Part shown: positions 35,754-43,847 of the stretch, in pieces
How the letters are laid out: each line of letters starts with the position of its first letter
How positions within the stretch are numbered: position 1 is the stretch's first letter
Origin: Archangium gephyra
GTDB taxonomy: Bacteria > Myxococcota > Myxococcia > Myxococcales > Myxococcaceae
NCBI GenBank assembly: GCA_003243425.1
Contig: QFQP01000002.1
Span: 62,001 to 126,000 of the forward strand
Direction of reading: 5' to 3'
Length of the DNA stretch: 64,000 bases
The notes under the pieces: generated by a model
What the model saw: only the letters and a program-made list of their open reading frames with translations
What the model was told of the DNA's origin: nothing
The model's database searches: none
Program-made: the position numbers and the translations under genes

Positions 35754-36362
35754 TCAGAACGTGTACTGCACGCGAACGGCAAAGCTCAGCGCGTTGATGT
35801 TCGGACCGATGATGAGGCGGTAGCCGATGTCGAGGCCTGCAGAGAAGTGGTCGACCATCGACGCGAACTCGAGCGCGCCGACGATGCCGGCGTTCGGGTA
35901 CACCAGACCGCCATTGGCGATGGGCGCGGGATCGAGCAGCGAGACGCCGCCCACGATCTTGCCGCCACCGTAGAGACGGCTGGTGATGTAGCCGTCGCCG
36001 AAGCGGTGAAGGTAGCCCGCCGTGGCGTTGATGAAGGTCATCGTGAAGTTGTCCGCCTGAACGCAGGCGTCGCTGGTGTTGACGTCGCCCCAGCAATTCT
36101 GCGCGTTCGAGCCGAAGCCGACGTGCAGACCAATCGGAATCAGGCCTTTGTTGTCGTTGATCGTCAGCTGATAGCCGGCACCGAGCTGCAGATAGAGCTG
36201 GAAGTTCGAGTAGCCGTTGGCGCCGCCGACGGTGAACGCACCGCCGAGGCCCGTCTCAGTGAAGAAGCCGCGGCGCACTTCGAGCGGCACACCAGCGGGA
36301 GGCGTGGCTGCAAACGCAGCAGACGAGACGACGAAACCGACGAGCAACGCGAGCTTCCGCAC
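35754..36362 (-). CDS. gltH: Outer-membrane beta-barrel of the gliding machinery (GltH/CglE-like)
   Basis: 202 residues from GTG 36362, preceded by GGAGG at six bases. The signal peptide reads ALLVGFVVSSAAFAA. After it, alternating amphipathic strands (FQLYLQLGAGYQLTI, IPIGLHVGFGS, FTMTFINATAGYLHRF, SAGLDIGYRLII) end in VRVQYTF, a C-terminal Phe typical of outer-membrane barrels. Two cysteines sit in an extracellular-type loop (NCWGD, DACVQ). In M. xanthus GltH (earlier CglE) is an outer-membrane component of the Glt gliding complex encoded next to gltG. Position directly after gltG and size support the name. A terminator separates it from gltG. Confidence 0.68.
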   Translation of the reverse strand: MRKLALLVGFVVSSAAFAATPPAGVPLEVRRGFFTETGLGGAFTVGGANGYSNFQLYLQLGAGYQLTINDNKGLIPIGLHVGFGSNAQNCWGDVNTSDACVQADNFTMTFINATAGYLHRFGDGYITSRLYGGGKIVGGVSLLDPAPIANGGLVYPNAGIVGALEFASMVDHFSAGLDIGYRLIIGPNINALSFAVRVQYTF

Positions 36363-36439
36363 CGATGTTCCTCCGAGAACCTTCAAAAGGCGCGGCACCA
36401 TACCCGCCAAGCGCCCAAACGCAATCGTGAAAGACGAAC

Positions 36440-36486
36440 AAAAACACTGCGGCGCGGGCTCTCATGACTCAAGAGCACCGCGCCGC
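36440..36486 (-). terminator. Intrinsic terminator after gltG
   Basis: A stem of 9 plus 4 base pairs with one bulged base (36449-36461 with 36473-36486) is followed on the minus strand by AGTGTTTTTG (36440-36448). It lies 29 bases past the gltG stop and would reduce read-through into gltH. Confidence 0.75.
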
Positions 36487-36514
36487 GAATTCGACGCCGC
36501 TTTACGTCAGGTGA

Positions 36515-38332
36515 TTACTCCTCACCCTCGTCGCCAGCGGCCTTGAAGATCCACGGGAAGGTGACGTTCACGACGCCACCGCCCTGCGGCTCCGGGAACT
36601 TCCAGCGGCGGATGCGCTGAACGATGCAGCTCTCGACATTGGCATTGCCAACCGACGACTCGCTCACGTTCGCTTCCGACACACCACCGGCGGGATCAAT
36701 CGTCCACGCCACGGCGACCTTGCCGGCGAGCGCCGGGTTCTTCTGGAGTTCCTGCTCGTAGCAGAACTTGATCTCGTTCTGGTGACGCTTGATCACCTTC
36801 ATGATCACGTCCTTGTCGAGACCACCGACGACGGTGGTCTTGCCGGGGATCACGCGGGTCGAGTCTTTGCCCTTGCCACCGAGATCGATCGCGCCATAGC
36901 CGCCGCGACCGCGACCGCCGCCCTTGGTGCCGAGACCGCCGAGGCCGAGACCCGTGCCGCCACCGCCGGCACCCGAGCCACGCGAACCGAGACCACCAAC
37001 ACCCTGCGCGTCGCCCACCCCGGCGCCACCCTGGAGACCGCCGAGCGCGTTGTTGATGCCGGTGCCGAGACCGCCGGGCCCGAAGACGTTCGACGAAGCG
37101 CCACCACCGAACATGCCGGCCATCAGGCTCGAGACCTTCTTGCGGTCTTCTTCACGCTTGTTCGCGTCGACCGTCGGCGCGCCCTTCTTCGAGGGGTCGG
37201 CGTCGGCCTTCTTGGCTTCCTGCTTGCCGAACTTGCCTTCTTTTTCCTTGGCCTTCGCGCCTTCGGCCACGCCCGAGAGATCCTTGAACTTCTTGATCTC
37301 CTGCTTCTTCTCGGGCTTCACCACCATCTTCACGTACTTCGACGGGTTGGCGAAGATGTCGTCGCCTTCGCCGCCGTAGCCCATGGGCGTCAACACCATG
37401 GCCGCGACGAGCGCGAAGAACGCCATCAGACAGATCGAGACGATCTTGAAGAACGTGAAGTCGTGCTCTTCGAGCGTATTGACCGTCACCGCCGCCGTCG
37501 GACGCACGTAGCGGACGATGAATGCGACGTTGTCGAACGAGACCTGCGCGCGGTCATGCAGCCCGAGTTCGACCGCGTCGGCGCGAACACCGCCCTCGGC
37601 CGCCTTCAGCTTGCCCTCGCTCTTGAGCTGCTCCTTCGACTTGTGGCTGTCGCTCTTGGTGGTGACCACCAACCCGGCGTCGGCCGGCACGTTCACCACC
37701 GCCGTCGCGCCCTTGCCCTGCGCGAGGTTGAAGGTCTCACCGGCGTTGAACACGGTGAAGCGGTTACCGGCACCCTCGCCGACCGTCACCGGCACGCCAT
37801 CGCCGAAGTGCTGCACGTTGATGAGGCTGTCGCCCCAGAGCAGCGCGACCTGAAGCACCTTCTCCTGTTCGGTGGGAACGGCTTCCGCAGGCAGCGGCTC
37901 GTTGAAGAGGGCTGCCGCGTTCTTGCCGGTGCCAGCCAGGCCCCGGGCCGCGGGCGCGTGCTTGTCGCCCTTCTTCTTCTTGTCCTTCTTGTCTTCCTTC
38001 GCCTCGACCGCGACGGGCTTCTCGTCGCCGAAGACGATCTTCACCTTCGACTCGCCGGCAGCGATGACGTCACCCGACGCAACCTTCGACGGGTCCTTGG
38101 TCACGGCCTGGTCCTTGAGCCGCGTGCCGCTCTCGGAGCCGAGATCGATCACCGTCACCGCCCCGTCCTTCTCGACCTTGAGCATGAAGTGGAGGTTCGA
38201 GACCTTGGGGTCCGTGACCTTCACCGCCGCACCGGAACCCGAGCCCACGATGATGCTCTCGAGTTCGCTGGTCGACTCCGTCGTCGAGCCATCGGGGTTG
38301 GTGACCTGCAGGGTGATCGTCTTCTTCGCCAT
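36515..38332 (-). CDS. gltG: Inner-membrane gliding protein with FHA and TonB-like ends (GltG/PglI)
   Basis: 605 residues. The cytoplasmic N-terminus is an FHA domain (about 1-105; IIVGSGSGAAVKV, NLHFMLKV, LGSESGTRL), followed by a Lys-rich linker and a second beta-rich region (about 155-275). One transmembrane helix lies at about 294-315 (FKIVSICLMAFFALVAAMVL). The periplasmic part has a Lys/Glu helix, a long Gly-rich stretch (about 425-495) and a TonB/AgmX-type C-terminal domain (about 508-600) with IMKVIKRHQNEIKFCYEQEL and VQRIRRWKFPEP. In M. xanthus GltG couples the AglRQS motor to the periplasmic Glt proteins. Domain order and neighbours match GltG. Confidence 0.88.
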   Translation of the reverse strand: MAKKTITLQVTNPDGSTTESTSELESIIVGSGSGAAVKVTDPKVSNLHFMLKVEKDGAVTVIDLGSESGTRLKDQAVTKDPSKVASGDVIAAGESKVKIVFGDEKPVAVEAKEDKKDKKKKGDKHAPAARGLAGTGKNAAALFNEPLPAEAVPTEQEKVLQVALLWGDSLINVQHFGDGVPVTVGEGAGNRFTVFNAGETFNLAQGKGATAVVNVPADAGLVVTTKSDSHKSKEQLKSEGKLKAAEGGVRADAVELGLHDRAQVSFDNVAFIVRYVRPTAAVTVNTLEEHDFTFFKIVSICLMAFFALVAAMVLTPMGYGGEGDDIFANPSKYVKMVVKPEKKQEIKKFKDLSGVAEGAKAKEKEGKFGKQEAKKADADPSKKGAPTVDANKREEDRKKVSSLMAGMFGGGASSNVFGPGGLGTGINNALGGLQGGAGVGDAQGVGGLGSRGSGAGGGGTGLGLGGLGTKGGGRGRGGYGAIDLGGKGKDSTRVIPGKTTVVGGLDKDVIMKVIKRHQNEIKFCYEQELQKNPALAGKVAVAWTIDPAGGVSEANVSESSVGNANVESCIVQRIRRWKFPEPQGGGVVNVTFPWIFKAAGDEGEE

Positions 38333-38379
38333 GGTGATGTCCTTGAAGCGTGAAAGCGTTCTGCGAAAGAGCGAAAGGC

Positions 38380-38643
38380 TCAGAGGTTCTCGACGGACTT
38401 CTGGAGTTCAGGGTTGAAGTTGTCGCGGACCTTGATGAGGGTCTTGAACGTCGTCTTCTTCTTCGACACCGAGTAGCTGCCTTCAGGCTTGGTCAATTCG
38501 CCGTCGATGGCGACGTCGGTGAAGTCGATGGTGGTCTTCTTGCGGAAGACCGTCTTGTCAGACTCGCGGATCACTTTGTCTTCAGCGAAAGCCGCAGTGG
38601 AAACGAGTGAGACGACAGCGAGAATCGAGAACAGCTGCTTCAT
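38380..38643 (-). CDS. gltF: Small periplasmic gliding protein (GltF)
   Basis: 87 residues with a signal peptide (LFSILAVVSLVSTAAFA) and a mature part of about 67 residues rich in Lys and Thr (TVFRKKTTIDFTDVAIDGEL, KKKTTFKTLIKVRDNF). There is no lipobox or membrane segment, so it is periplasmic. The M. xanthus gltF product is a small exported protein encoded between gltE and gltG, as here. A pair of inverted repeats upstream suggests its mRNA is set apart from gltE. Confidence 0.78.
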   Translation of the reverse strand: MKQLFSILAVVSLVSTAAFAEDKVIRESDKTVFRKKTTIDFTDVAIDGELTKPEGSYSVSKKKTTFKTLIKVRDNFNPELQKSVENL

Positions 38644-38659
38644 GGGCGCTACCTCCGAA

Positions 38660-38756
38660 CACCTGTGCTGACACCGTCAACCACAGGTGGGTTCCTCAAA
38701 AAAGTCGGCGGAAACTAGGGACCTTCGCGGGTGGTTGTAAAGCCCACCCGCGAAGG
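38660..38756 (-). promoter_or_regulatory. Two inverted repeats between gltE and gltF
   Basis: After the gltE stop (38765) the minus strand meets a perfect 13-bp stem (38722-38734 with 38744-38756, 9-base loop). A run of seven T residues follows about 20 bases later (near 38698-38704), then an 8-bp stem (38660-38667 with 38682-38689), and then gltF. The first stem lacks an adjacent T run, so it is more likely an RNA stability or processing element than a clean terminator. Confidence 0.5.
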
Positions 38757-38764
38757 AATCGAAC

Positions 38765-40105
38765 TCAGGACTTGGGCTTCTCGGGCGCGGGGGCCGGAGC
38801 GGGCGCAGGGGCCGCACCTTCCGCGGGAGGCGTGCCGCCCGTCGCGGGCTGCTCAGTGGCAGCGCCAGGGTCAGCCTTGGCGGCGTCGTCGGACACCTTG
38901 TCGAGCAGCGACGGGCCGTTGGTCGGAGCCGCCTTCGGCTTCTCCTTCTCTTCGGGCTTGGGCTGTGCCGCGGCGGCGCCAGCCTTCTGCATGGCAACGA
39001 TGCCCTTCACCTTCGAGTCGATCAGCTGCTGATCGGTCGCCGAGGTGGTCGAGAGCGTCTTGCACTTCTCGAGGTACGCGATGGCCTTGTCCCAACCAGC
39101 CTTGTCAGCCGAGTACGCCCAGCCCGCGCCACACACCGCGTCGGACTGATCGTTCTTGATCGCCAGCACGCGCTCGAAGTTCTCGCCCGCCTTGAGGCCC
39201 TTCTTCGCATCGCGGCCCTTCTGACCGTCGAGCGCCCACGCATACGCGAGGAAGCCCTCGTAGGACGTGGGGTCGAGCTCGGTCGCGCGCGAGAGCACCT
39301 TCTCGGCGCCTTCGTAGTCGCGGTACGCGAGCGACATCGCGCCGATGTTGAAGAGACTGGGCGCAAAGTCCTTGTTCAGCGAGACGGCCTTCTGGAACTG
39401 GCCCAGCGCGGCGCGACGCTCGTCGAGCTTGAGGTAGATGAGCCCGAGGTTGTTGTAGACGCCCGGGTCCTTGTCATCGAGCTTCTTGGCGTTCGCCGAG
39501 ATGAACTCCGCCAGGCGGTAGTTGCCCTGGTCGAAGTAGATCAACGACAGGTTCTTGTACGCGTCCGGGTTGTCCTTGGTGCGCGCGAGAACCTTGCGAG
39601 CCGTGGCTTCCGCCTGCGCGTACTTCTTGGCCAGGCGGTAGGCGACGGTGAGGTTGTTGTTGAGCTCGACATCGAACTCGTTGGCCGGGTCCTTCAGCGC
39701 GCCTTCGTACAAGGCAATGGCGGCGTCGAACTTGTCCTGAAGGCGGTACACGCGACCGAGGTTGAGCAGCGTGCCCTTGTGCTTGGGGTCGAGCTTGTGC
39801 GCCGTTTCGTAGAAGCCAGCAGCCTCCGTCAGCTTGCCCTGACGCTCGGCGATGACGCCGAGGTTGTACTGAACGACGGCGTTGTTCGGCGCGCGCGCAG
39901 CGACCTTGCTGAAGCCCTCCTTCGCCTCATCGAGCTTGCCGGCATCGAAGGCCTTCACGGAATCGGCGAAGAGCTCCTTGCTCGACTTCTCGACCGGCTT
40001 GGGCGGAGCCACGACCACGTCAGGCTTCACTTCTTCTTTCACGGTGGTGCACCCGACGACGGTGCTGCCCGCGACGACCATTGCTGCGATGCGAATCGAC
40101 TTCAT
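38765..40105 (-). CDS. gltE: TPR lipoprotein of the gliding machinery (GltE/AglT)
   Basis: 446 residues. The signal peptide ends in TVVGC (lipobox, Cys19). From about residue 45 to 350 there are consecutive TPR units (for example NNAVVQYNLGVIAERQGKL, DKFDAAIALYEGALKDP, PGVYNNLGLIYLKLDERR). The C-terminal 80 residues are a Pro/Ala-rich disordered tail. GltE (AglT) is an outer-membrane TPR lipoprotein required for gliding in M. xanthus and is encoded between gltD and gltF, as here. Confidence 0.86.
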   Translation of the reverse strand: MKSIRIAAMVVAGSTVVGCTTVKEEVKPDVVVAPPKPVEKSSKELFADSVKAFDAGKLDEAKEGFSKVAARAPNNAVVQYNLGVIAERQGKLTEAAGFYETAHKLDPKHKGTLLNLGRVYRLQDKFDAAIALYEGALKDPANEFDVELNNNLTVAYRLAKKYAQAEATARKVLARTKDNPDAYKNLSLIYFDQGNYRLAEFISANAKKLDDKDPGVYNNLGLIYLKLDERRAALGQFQKAVSLNKDFAPSLFNIGAMSLAYRDYEGAEKVLSRATELDPTSYEGFLAYAWALDGQKGRDAKKGLKAGENFERVLAIKNDQSDAVCGAGWAYSADKAGWDKAIAYLEKCKTLSTTSATDQQLIDSKVKGIVAMQKAGAAAAQPKPEEKEKPKAAPTNGPSLLDKVSDDAAKADPGAATEQPATGGTPPAEGAAPAPAPAPAPEKPKS

Positions 40106-40126
40106 GTTGTCGTCCTTGTTCCTGAA

Positions 40127-43100
40127 TTAGCGAACGCCCGCGCCGGGGGTCGGCGCAGCCGCGGAGTTGGGAGCCGGCGCAGGCGCCGGAGCCGGCGTCT
40201 CCACCACGGGGTCGGCGGGCAGGTCGGCCGTCTTCTCGAAGCCGCCGGTCGCGAAGAACTCGCTGCCCCGGTACGAGATGTCACGCGGCTTGCCGTAGAA
40301 GCCGGGCTTGTACTTGTTGAGCTTGTCCTGGGCGAGCAGCGTCCACTCTCCGTACATCGCGAGCTGGTACGACTTGTCGAGGGCCTTCTCGAGCGCTTCG
40401 ACGGCCTTCTCTTCGACCGGGAAGATGTAGCGGTTCTCGAGTTCGCCACGGAAGAGCGCGAGCTGGTCATCATCGAGCCCCGGGGGATCCGGCATGTCGT
40501 TGATGTTGGTCGCGAAGTCCGAATACAGCAGGCCGACGCGGGTCAGCGCGGCGATGCCGTACTCCGGGTTACCGACCTTCAGCACTTCGGTGTACGCGTT
40601 CTCGAGCTCGGTGAGCTTCTTCTGCTTGGCCGCGAGATCGGTCTTGAACGAAGCGATCTTCTTGAACTTCATGTCGGTGTACGCCTTCCAGCTCGGCTCG
40701 AGCGCCGCGAAGCGGGTGTGGGCGTACGCGAGCATCGCGCGGTCGTTCTTCTTCTCGTCTTCCTTGAGCTTCGGGTACGACGCGATGATGTCCTTCGACA
40801 GACGCTCCTGCTCAGCCGCGTTCTTCAGCTTCCCGTTCAGCAGGTACTGGCGGTACTTGACGTCGAGGCGGCGGGCGTCGGTGACGCGCGTGTCCTTGGC
40901 GTAGCTGGTGAGGAAGGTCGTGTACTGAGCGATCGCCTCCTGCGACTTGTTCTGTTTCTCGAGAACGAGGCCGATGTTGTACGCGATGTCCGGCGCGTCC
41001 TTCTTGTCGGCGAAGCGCACGATGTAGCGGTTGTACGCCGCCATCGCCTTGTCGAACTGGCCGACACCCTCGTACCAGAAGCCCGCGTTGTACTGAGCGT
41101 CGGCGACCGAAGCTTCGGCCTCCTTCACCAGCGCCTCGCGCTCCTTCTTCTTCGCCTCGTCCTTGATGGTCTTGAGGTCGACGGTGGTGATGACCACCTC
41201 GCCAGCAGGCGGCTTGCCCTTGTTGGCCTTGAGCGCCTTCTCACGGGCCTCGCGCTCCTTCTTCACGAGGTCCTTGATCTTGTCGTAGCCGATGGCCTTG
41301 TCGCCGGCGGCCAGGTCGTAGGTGGCGACGAAGTTCTCGTACATCTCGGCCGACTTCTGGAAGTTGGCCATCTTCTCGTAGAAGTACGCGAGCGCGTTCT
41401 TGACCTTCAGGTCGAACGAGGTGGTCGGGTACTCCTTGAGCACGCGCTCACCGATCACGATCGCCTTGTCGAGCTGGTTGGCCTCACGCGCGATCAGCAT
41501 CGAGTACGTGAGGGCGCGGTCGGCGTTCTCCGACTTCGGGAACTCCTCGACAAACGCGAGGAAGAGCTCGGACGCCTTCGCCGGGTTCTTCTCCTTCTTG
41601 TACACGACCTCGTCGATGTACTTGTACTGCGAGCCCTCGACGATGGTGCCGACGCGCTTGGTGAACTCGGTGCCCGGCTTGGCCAGCTTCGCGTTGCCCT
41701 TGAACACGCGGGCCAGCTTGTTGAGCTCGAACCACTCTTCACGCTCTTCGAGCACGGCCATGGTGAGGTCGGCCGCTTCCTGTGAACGCTTCTCTTCCGG
41801 GTACTTGTTGATGACGTCACCGAAGCGGCGAGCGGCTTCGACGAAGTGGTTCTTGTCGTAGAAGACGACAGCGGCCTGGTACGAGATGTCGACCTCGTCC
41901 GGGTTCTTGGGGAAGAGCTTGTTGTAGCTGTCACACGCTGCGACGAGGCGCTTCTCGAAGTCGGTCAGGGGCTTCTCTTCGAGCTCCTTGGCCGAGCGCT
42001 TCTGGAGCTTGGCCTGCTTCTCGACGTTGCCCTTCTTCTTGTTCTCTTCGATCTTCTCGCCTTCCTTGAGGTCGCTCTTCTGGAGCTGACCGCGCTCGAT
42101 CTTCACGAGCTTGTCGTAGGCGAGAATCGCGTTGTACGCGGACGACTGACGGTACTTCTCGTTCGCCGACTCCCTGGCCTCCGCACGGCTGGGCACCTTG
42201 AAGGCCACGACGCCGTCGTACTGCTTGGCCGCGGGCTCCCACTCCTCGAGGGCCCAGAGAATTTCCGCGTAGTAGAACTTGAGGTTGAAGGCCTGGTCGG
42301 CGACGAAGTTCTCGTCTTCCGCTGAGGCGAACGCGTCGACGTACTGCTTGTAGATGTCGCGGGCCAGGCGGTACGTCTCGACCTGCTTCGTCTTCTGCGC
42401 TTCCTGGTGGTACTCGGTGACGGTGGTGCGCATCGCCTCTTCGGCGACGCTGAAGCCGTTGCGGAGCACTTCCTTCTTCGACTCGTTGGCCTTCCACCAC
42501 GTCGAACCCGGGCGATAGAGCTCGGCGAGCTTCTTCACTTCCGCCTTCACGTTTTCGCGCTGACGCAGACCTTCGTACGACTTGATGATCGACTGCTGCC
42601 AGTCGGGCGCGCTCTCGGCGACCGCGTTGTCGTTGAGCAGGTAACGGTACGACTTGATGGCGTTCTCGTGGTGACCGGCGCTCTGGAGCGCGTCAGCGAG
42701 CTTGCCGATGAGCGAGAGCTGCTTCTTCTTGCCCGCGTGCGCCTTGTAATAGGCGATGGCGTCGTCAGCCCGGTTGAGCTGCACGAACATGCGGATCGAG
42801 TCCTGAAGCGCTTCGTTCTTCAGGTCGGTGAACGACTTCTCCTTGCCCTGCTTCTCGGCGAACTCGACCGTGTCCTGCAGCTTCTTGAGCGCCTTCTCGT
42901 GCTCGCCGGCGTTGAAGTCACACCACGCGAGTTTGTAGAGCGCGTAGCTCTTGATTCGGGGGTTCGTCGAAGCGAACGCCTTCTCGTAGTAGGTGCGCGC
43001 CTTGTCGAGGTTGTTGGCGACTTCGAAGTAGTGGTTGCCCAACTGCACGTAGGTGTCGGCGACGAACTTGCTGCCCGGGTAGCTCTTGAGCAGTTCCTCG

Positions 43101-43723
43101 TAGCGCTTGACCGCGAGGTCCTTCTTGCCGATGTCGTACTGGTTGTACGCGAGGTTGAAGAGCACCTCGTCCTTGCGCTCGTAGGTCGGGTACTCGCGGA
43201 GAATCGTCTCGTACAGACGCATGGTCTCCGAGCGGTACAGCTCGGACTCACGGTGATCTTCCTTCGCGTCGGTCACCTTCTCGCCGCGGTTCTTCTTCTC
43301 GTCGTTCTCCTTCTGGGTGTTGAAGTACGCGAGCATCTCCTTGCGGTAGAGGAAGCGCGACTTCTCCCAGTAGAGCTCCGAGAGCTGGAAGAGAAGATCG
43401 GCCTTCTGCGGGTTGCCGTCTTCGATCTTCGGAATGATCTTCTTGGCCGCTTCGATCTGCTCGTCGCGCTTCTTGTCGGCGATCGCGTCCTTCTCGACCG
43501 CGGCGGCATCGACGGCGCCCTGCGGCGCACCCGGCGCGTCCAACTTCGCGGGGCCCTTGCGCTCTTCCGGCTTCGGCGCTTCGGCAGGTTTGGCGGCGGC
43601 CTTGTCAGCGGCCTTCGCGGGAGCGGCGGCGGGCGCCTTCTTCTTGGCCTGCGCGGCAGCAGGGCTCGACACGAGACCCAGGCCAACGGCGGCGAGGCTG
43701 ATCATTCGAACAACGGGCTTCAT
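40127..43723 (-). CDS. gltD: Very long periplasmic TPR protein (GltD/AgnA)
   Basis: 1,198 residues. A signal peptide (ISLAAVGLGLVSSPAAA) and a Lys/Ala-rich segment are followed by a chain of TPR-like helical repeats over most of the length, such as PQKADLLFQLSELYWEKSRF, DEVLFNLAYNQYDIGKKDLA, DTYVQLGNHYFEVANNLDKA and DIAYNIGLVLEKQNKSQEA. The C-terminus is Pro/Ala-rich. GltD (AgnA) of M. xanthus is a similarly long TPR protein in the periplasm that links the inner-membrane motor to the outer-membrane platform. It is the first gene after the terminator that follows gltC and probably has its own promoter. Confidence 0.85.
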   Translation of the reverse strand: MKPVVRMISLAAVGLGLVSSPAAAQAKKKAPAAAPAKAADKAAAKPAEAPKPEERKGPAKLDAPGAPQGAVDAAAVEKDAIADKKRDEQIEAAKKIIPKIEDGNPQKADLLFQLSELYWEKSRFLYRKEMLAYFNTQKENDEKKNRGEKVTDAKEDHRESELYRSETMRLYETILREYPTYERKDEVLFNLAYNQYDIGKKDLAVKRYEELLKSYPGSKFVADTYVQLGNHYFEVANNLDKARTYYEKAFASTNPRIKSYALYKLAWCDFNAGEHEKALKKLQDTVEFAEKQGKEKSFTDLKNEALQDSIRMFVQLNRADDAIAYYKAHAGKKKQLSLIGKLADALQSAGHHENAIKSYRYLLNDNAVAESAPDWQQSIIKSYEGLRQRENVKAEVKKLAELYRPGSTWWKANESKKEVLRNGFSVAEEAMRTTVTEYHQEAQKTKQVETYRLARDIYKQYVDAFASAEDENFVADQAFNLKFYYAEILWALEEWEPAAKQYDGVVAFKVPSRAEARESANEKYRQSSAYNAILAYDKLVKIERGQLQKSDLKEGEKIEENKKKGNVEKQAKLQKRSAKELEEKPLTDFEKRLVAACDSYNKLFPKNPDEVDISYQAAVVFYDKNHFVEAARRFGDVINKYPEEKRSQEAADLTMAVLEEREEWFELNKLARVFKGNAKLAKPGTEFTKRVGTIVEGSQYKYIDEVVYKKEKNPAKASELFLAFVEEFPKSENADRALTYSMLIAREANQLDKAIVIGERVLKEYPTTSFDLKVKNALAYFYEKMANFQKSAEMYENFVATYDLAAGDKAIGYDKIKDLVKKEREAREKALKANKGKPPAGEVVITTVDLKTIKDEAKKKEREALVKEAEASVADAQYNAGFWYEGVGQFDKAMAAYNRYIVRFADKKDAPDIAYNIGLVLEKQNKSQEAIAQYTTFLTSYAKDTRVTDARRLDVKYRQYLLNGKLKNAAEQERLSKDIIASYPKLKEDEKKNDRAMLAYAHTRFAALEPSWKAYTDMKFKKIASFKTDLAAKQKKLTELENAYTEVLKVGNPEYGIAALTRVGLLYSDFATNINDMPDPPGLDDDQLALFRGELENRYIFPVEEKAVEALEKALDKSYQLAMYGEWTLLAQDKLNKYKPGFYGKPRDISYRGSEFFATGGFEKTADLPADPVVETPAPAPAPAPNSAAAPTPGAGVR

Positions 43724-43776
43724 CTGCGCTCCTGTGGGGCAAAAAACGCGCGGACCCTACAACACGGTCCCGATTG

Positions 43777-43809
43777 AAAAAAGGGCACCCAACAGCACAG
43801 GGTGCCCTT
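43777..43809 (-). terminator. Strong intrinsic terminator between gltC and gltD
   Basis: A perfect 10-bp stem (43781-43790 with 43800-43809) and 9-base loop is followed on the minus strand by TTTTTTCAATC. It lies 38 bases past the gltC stop, at the boundary between the outer-membrane and periplasmic gliding modules. Confidence 0.9.
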
Positions 43810-43847
43810 CTCAACTGATGAGAACTTCGCGGTGTTCCGACGGACGA

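Noticed and set aside
36850..37110. Gly-rich tract in gltG as a tandem DNA repeat
   Set aside because: The codons vary and the tract is in frame inside a known Gly-rich linker of GltG proteins, so it is protein low complexity and not a repeat element.
39779..41785. Long open frame on the plus strand (668 codons)
   Set aside because: Antisense to gltD. Its product is a Leu/Arg/Val-rich shadow, with none of the composition or motifs of a real protein, and gltD has a signal peptide and repeats.
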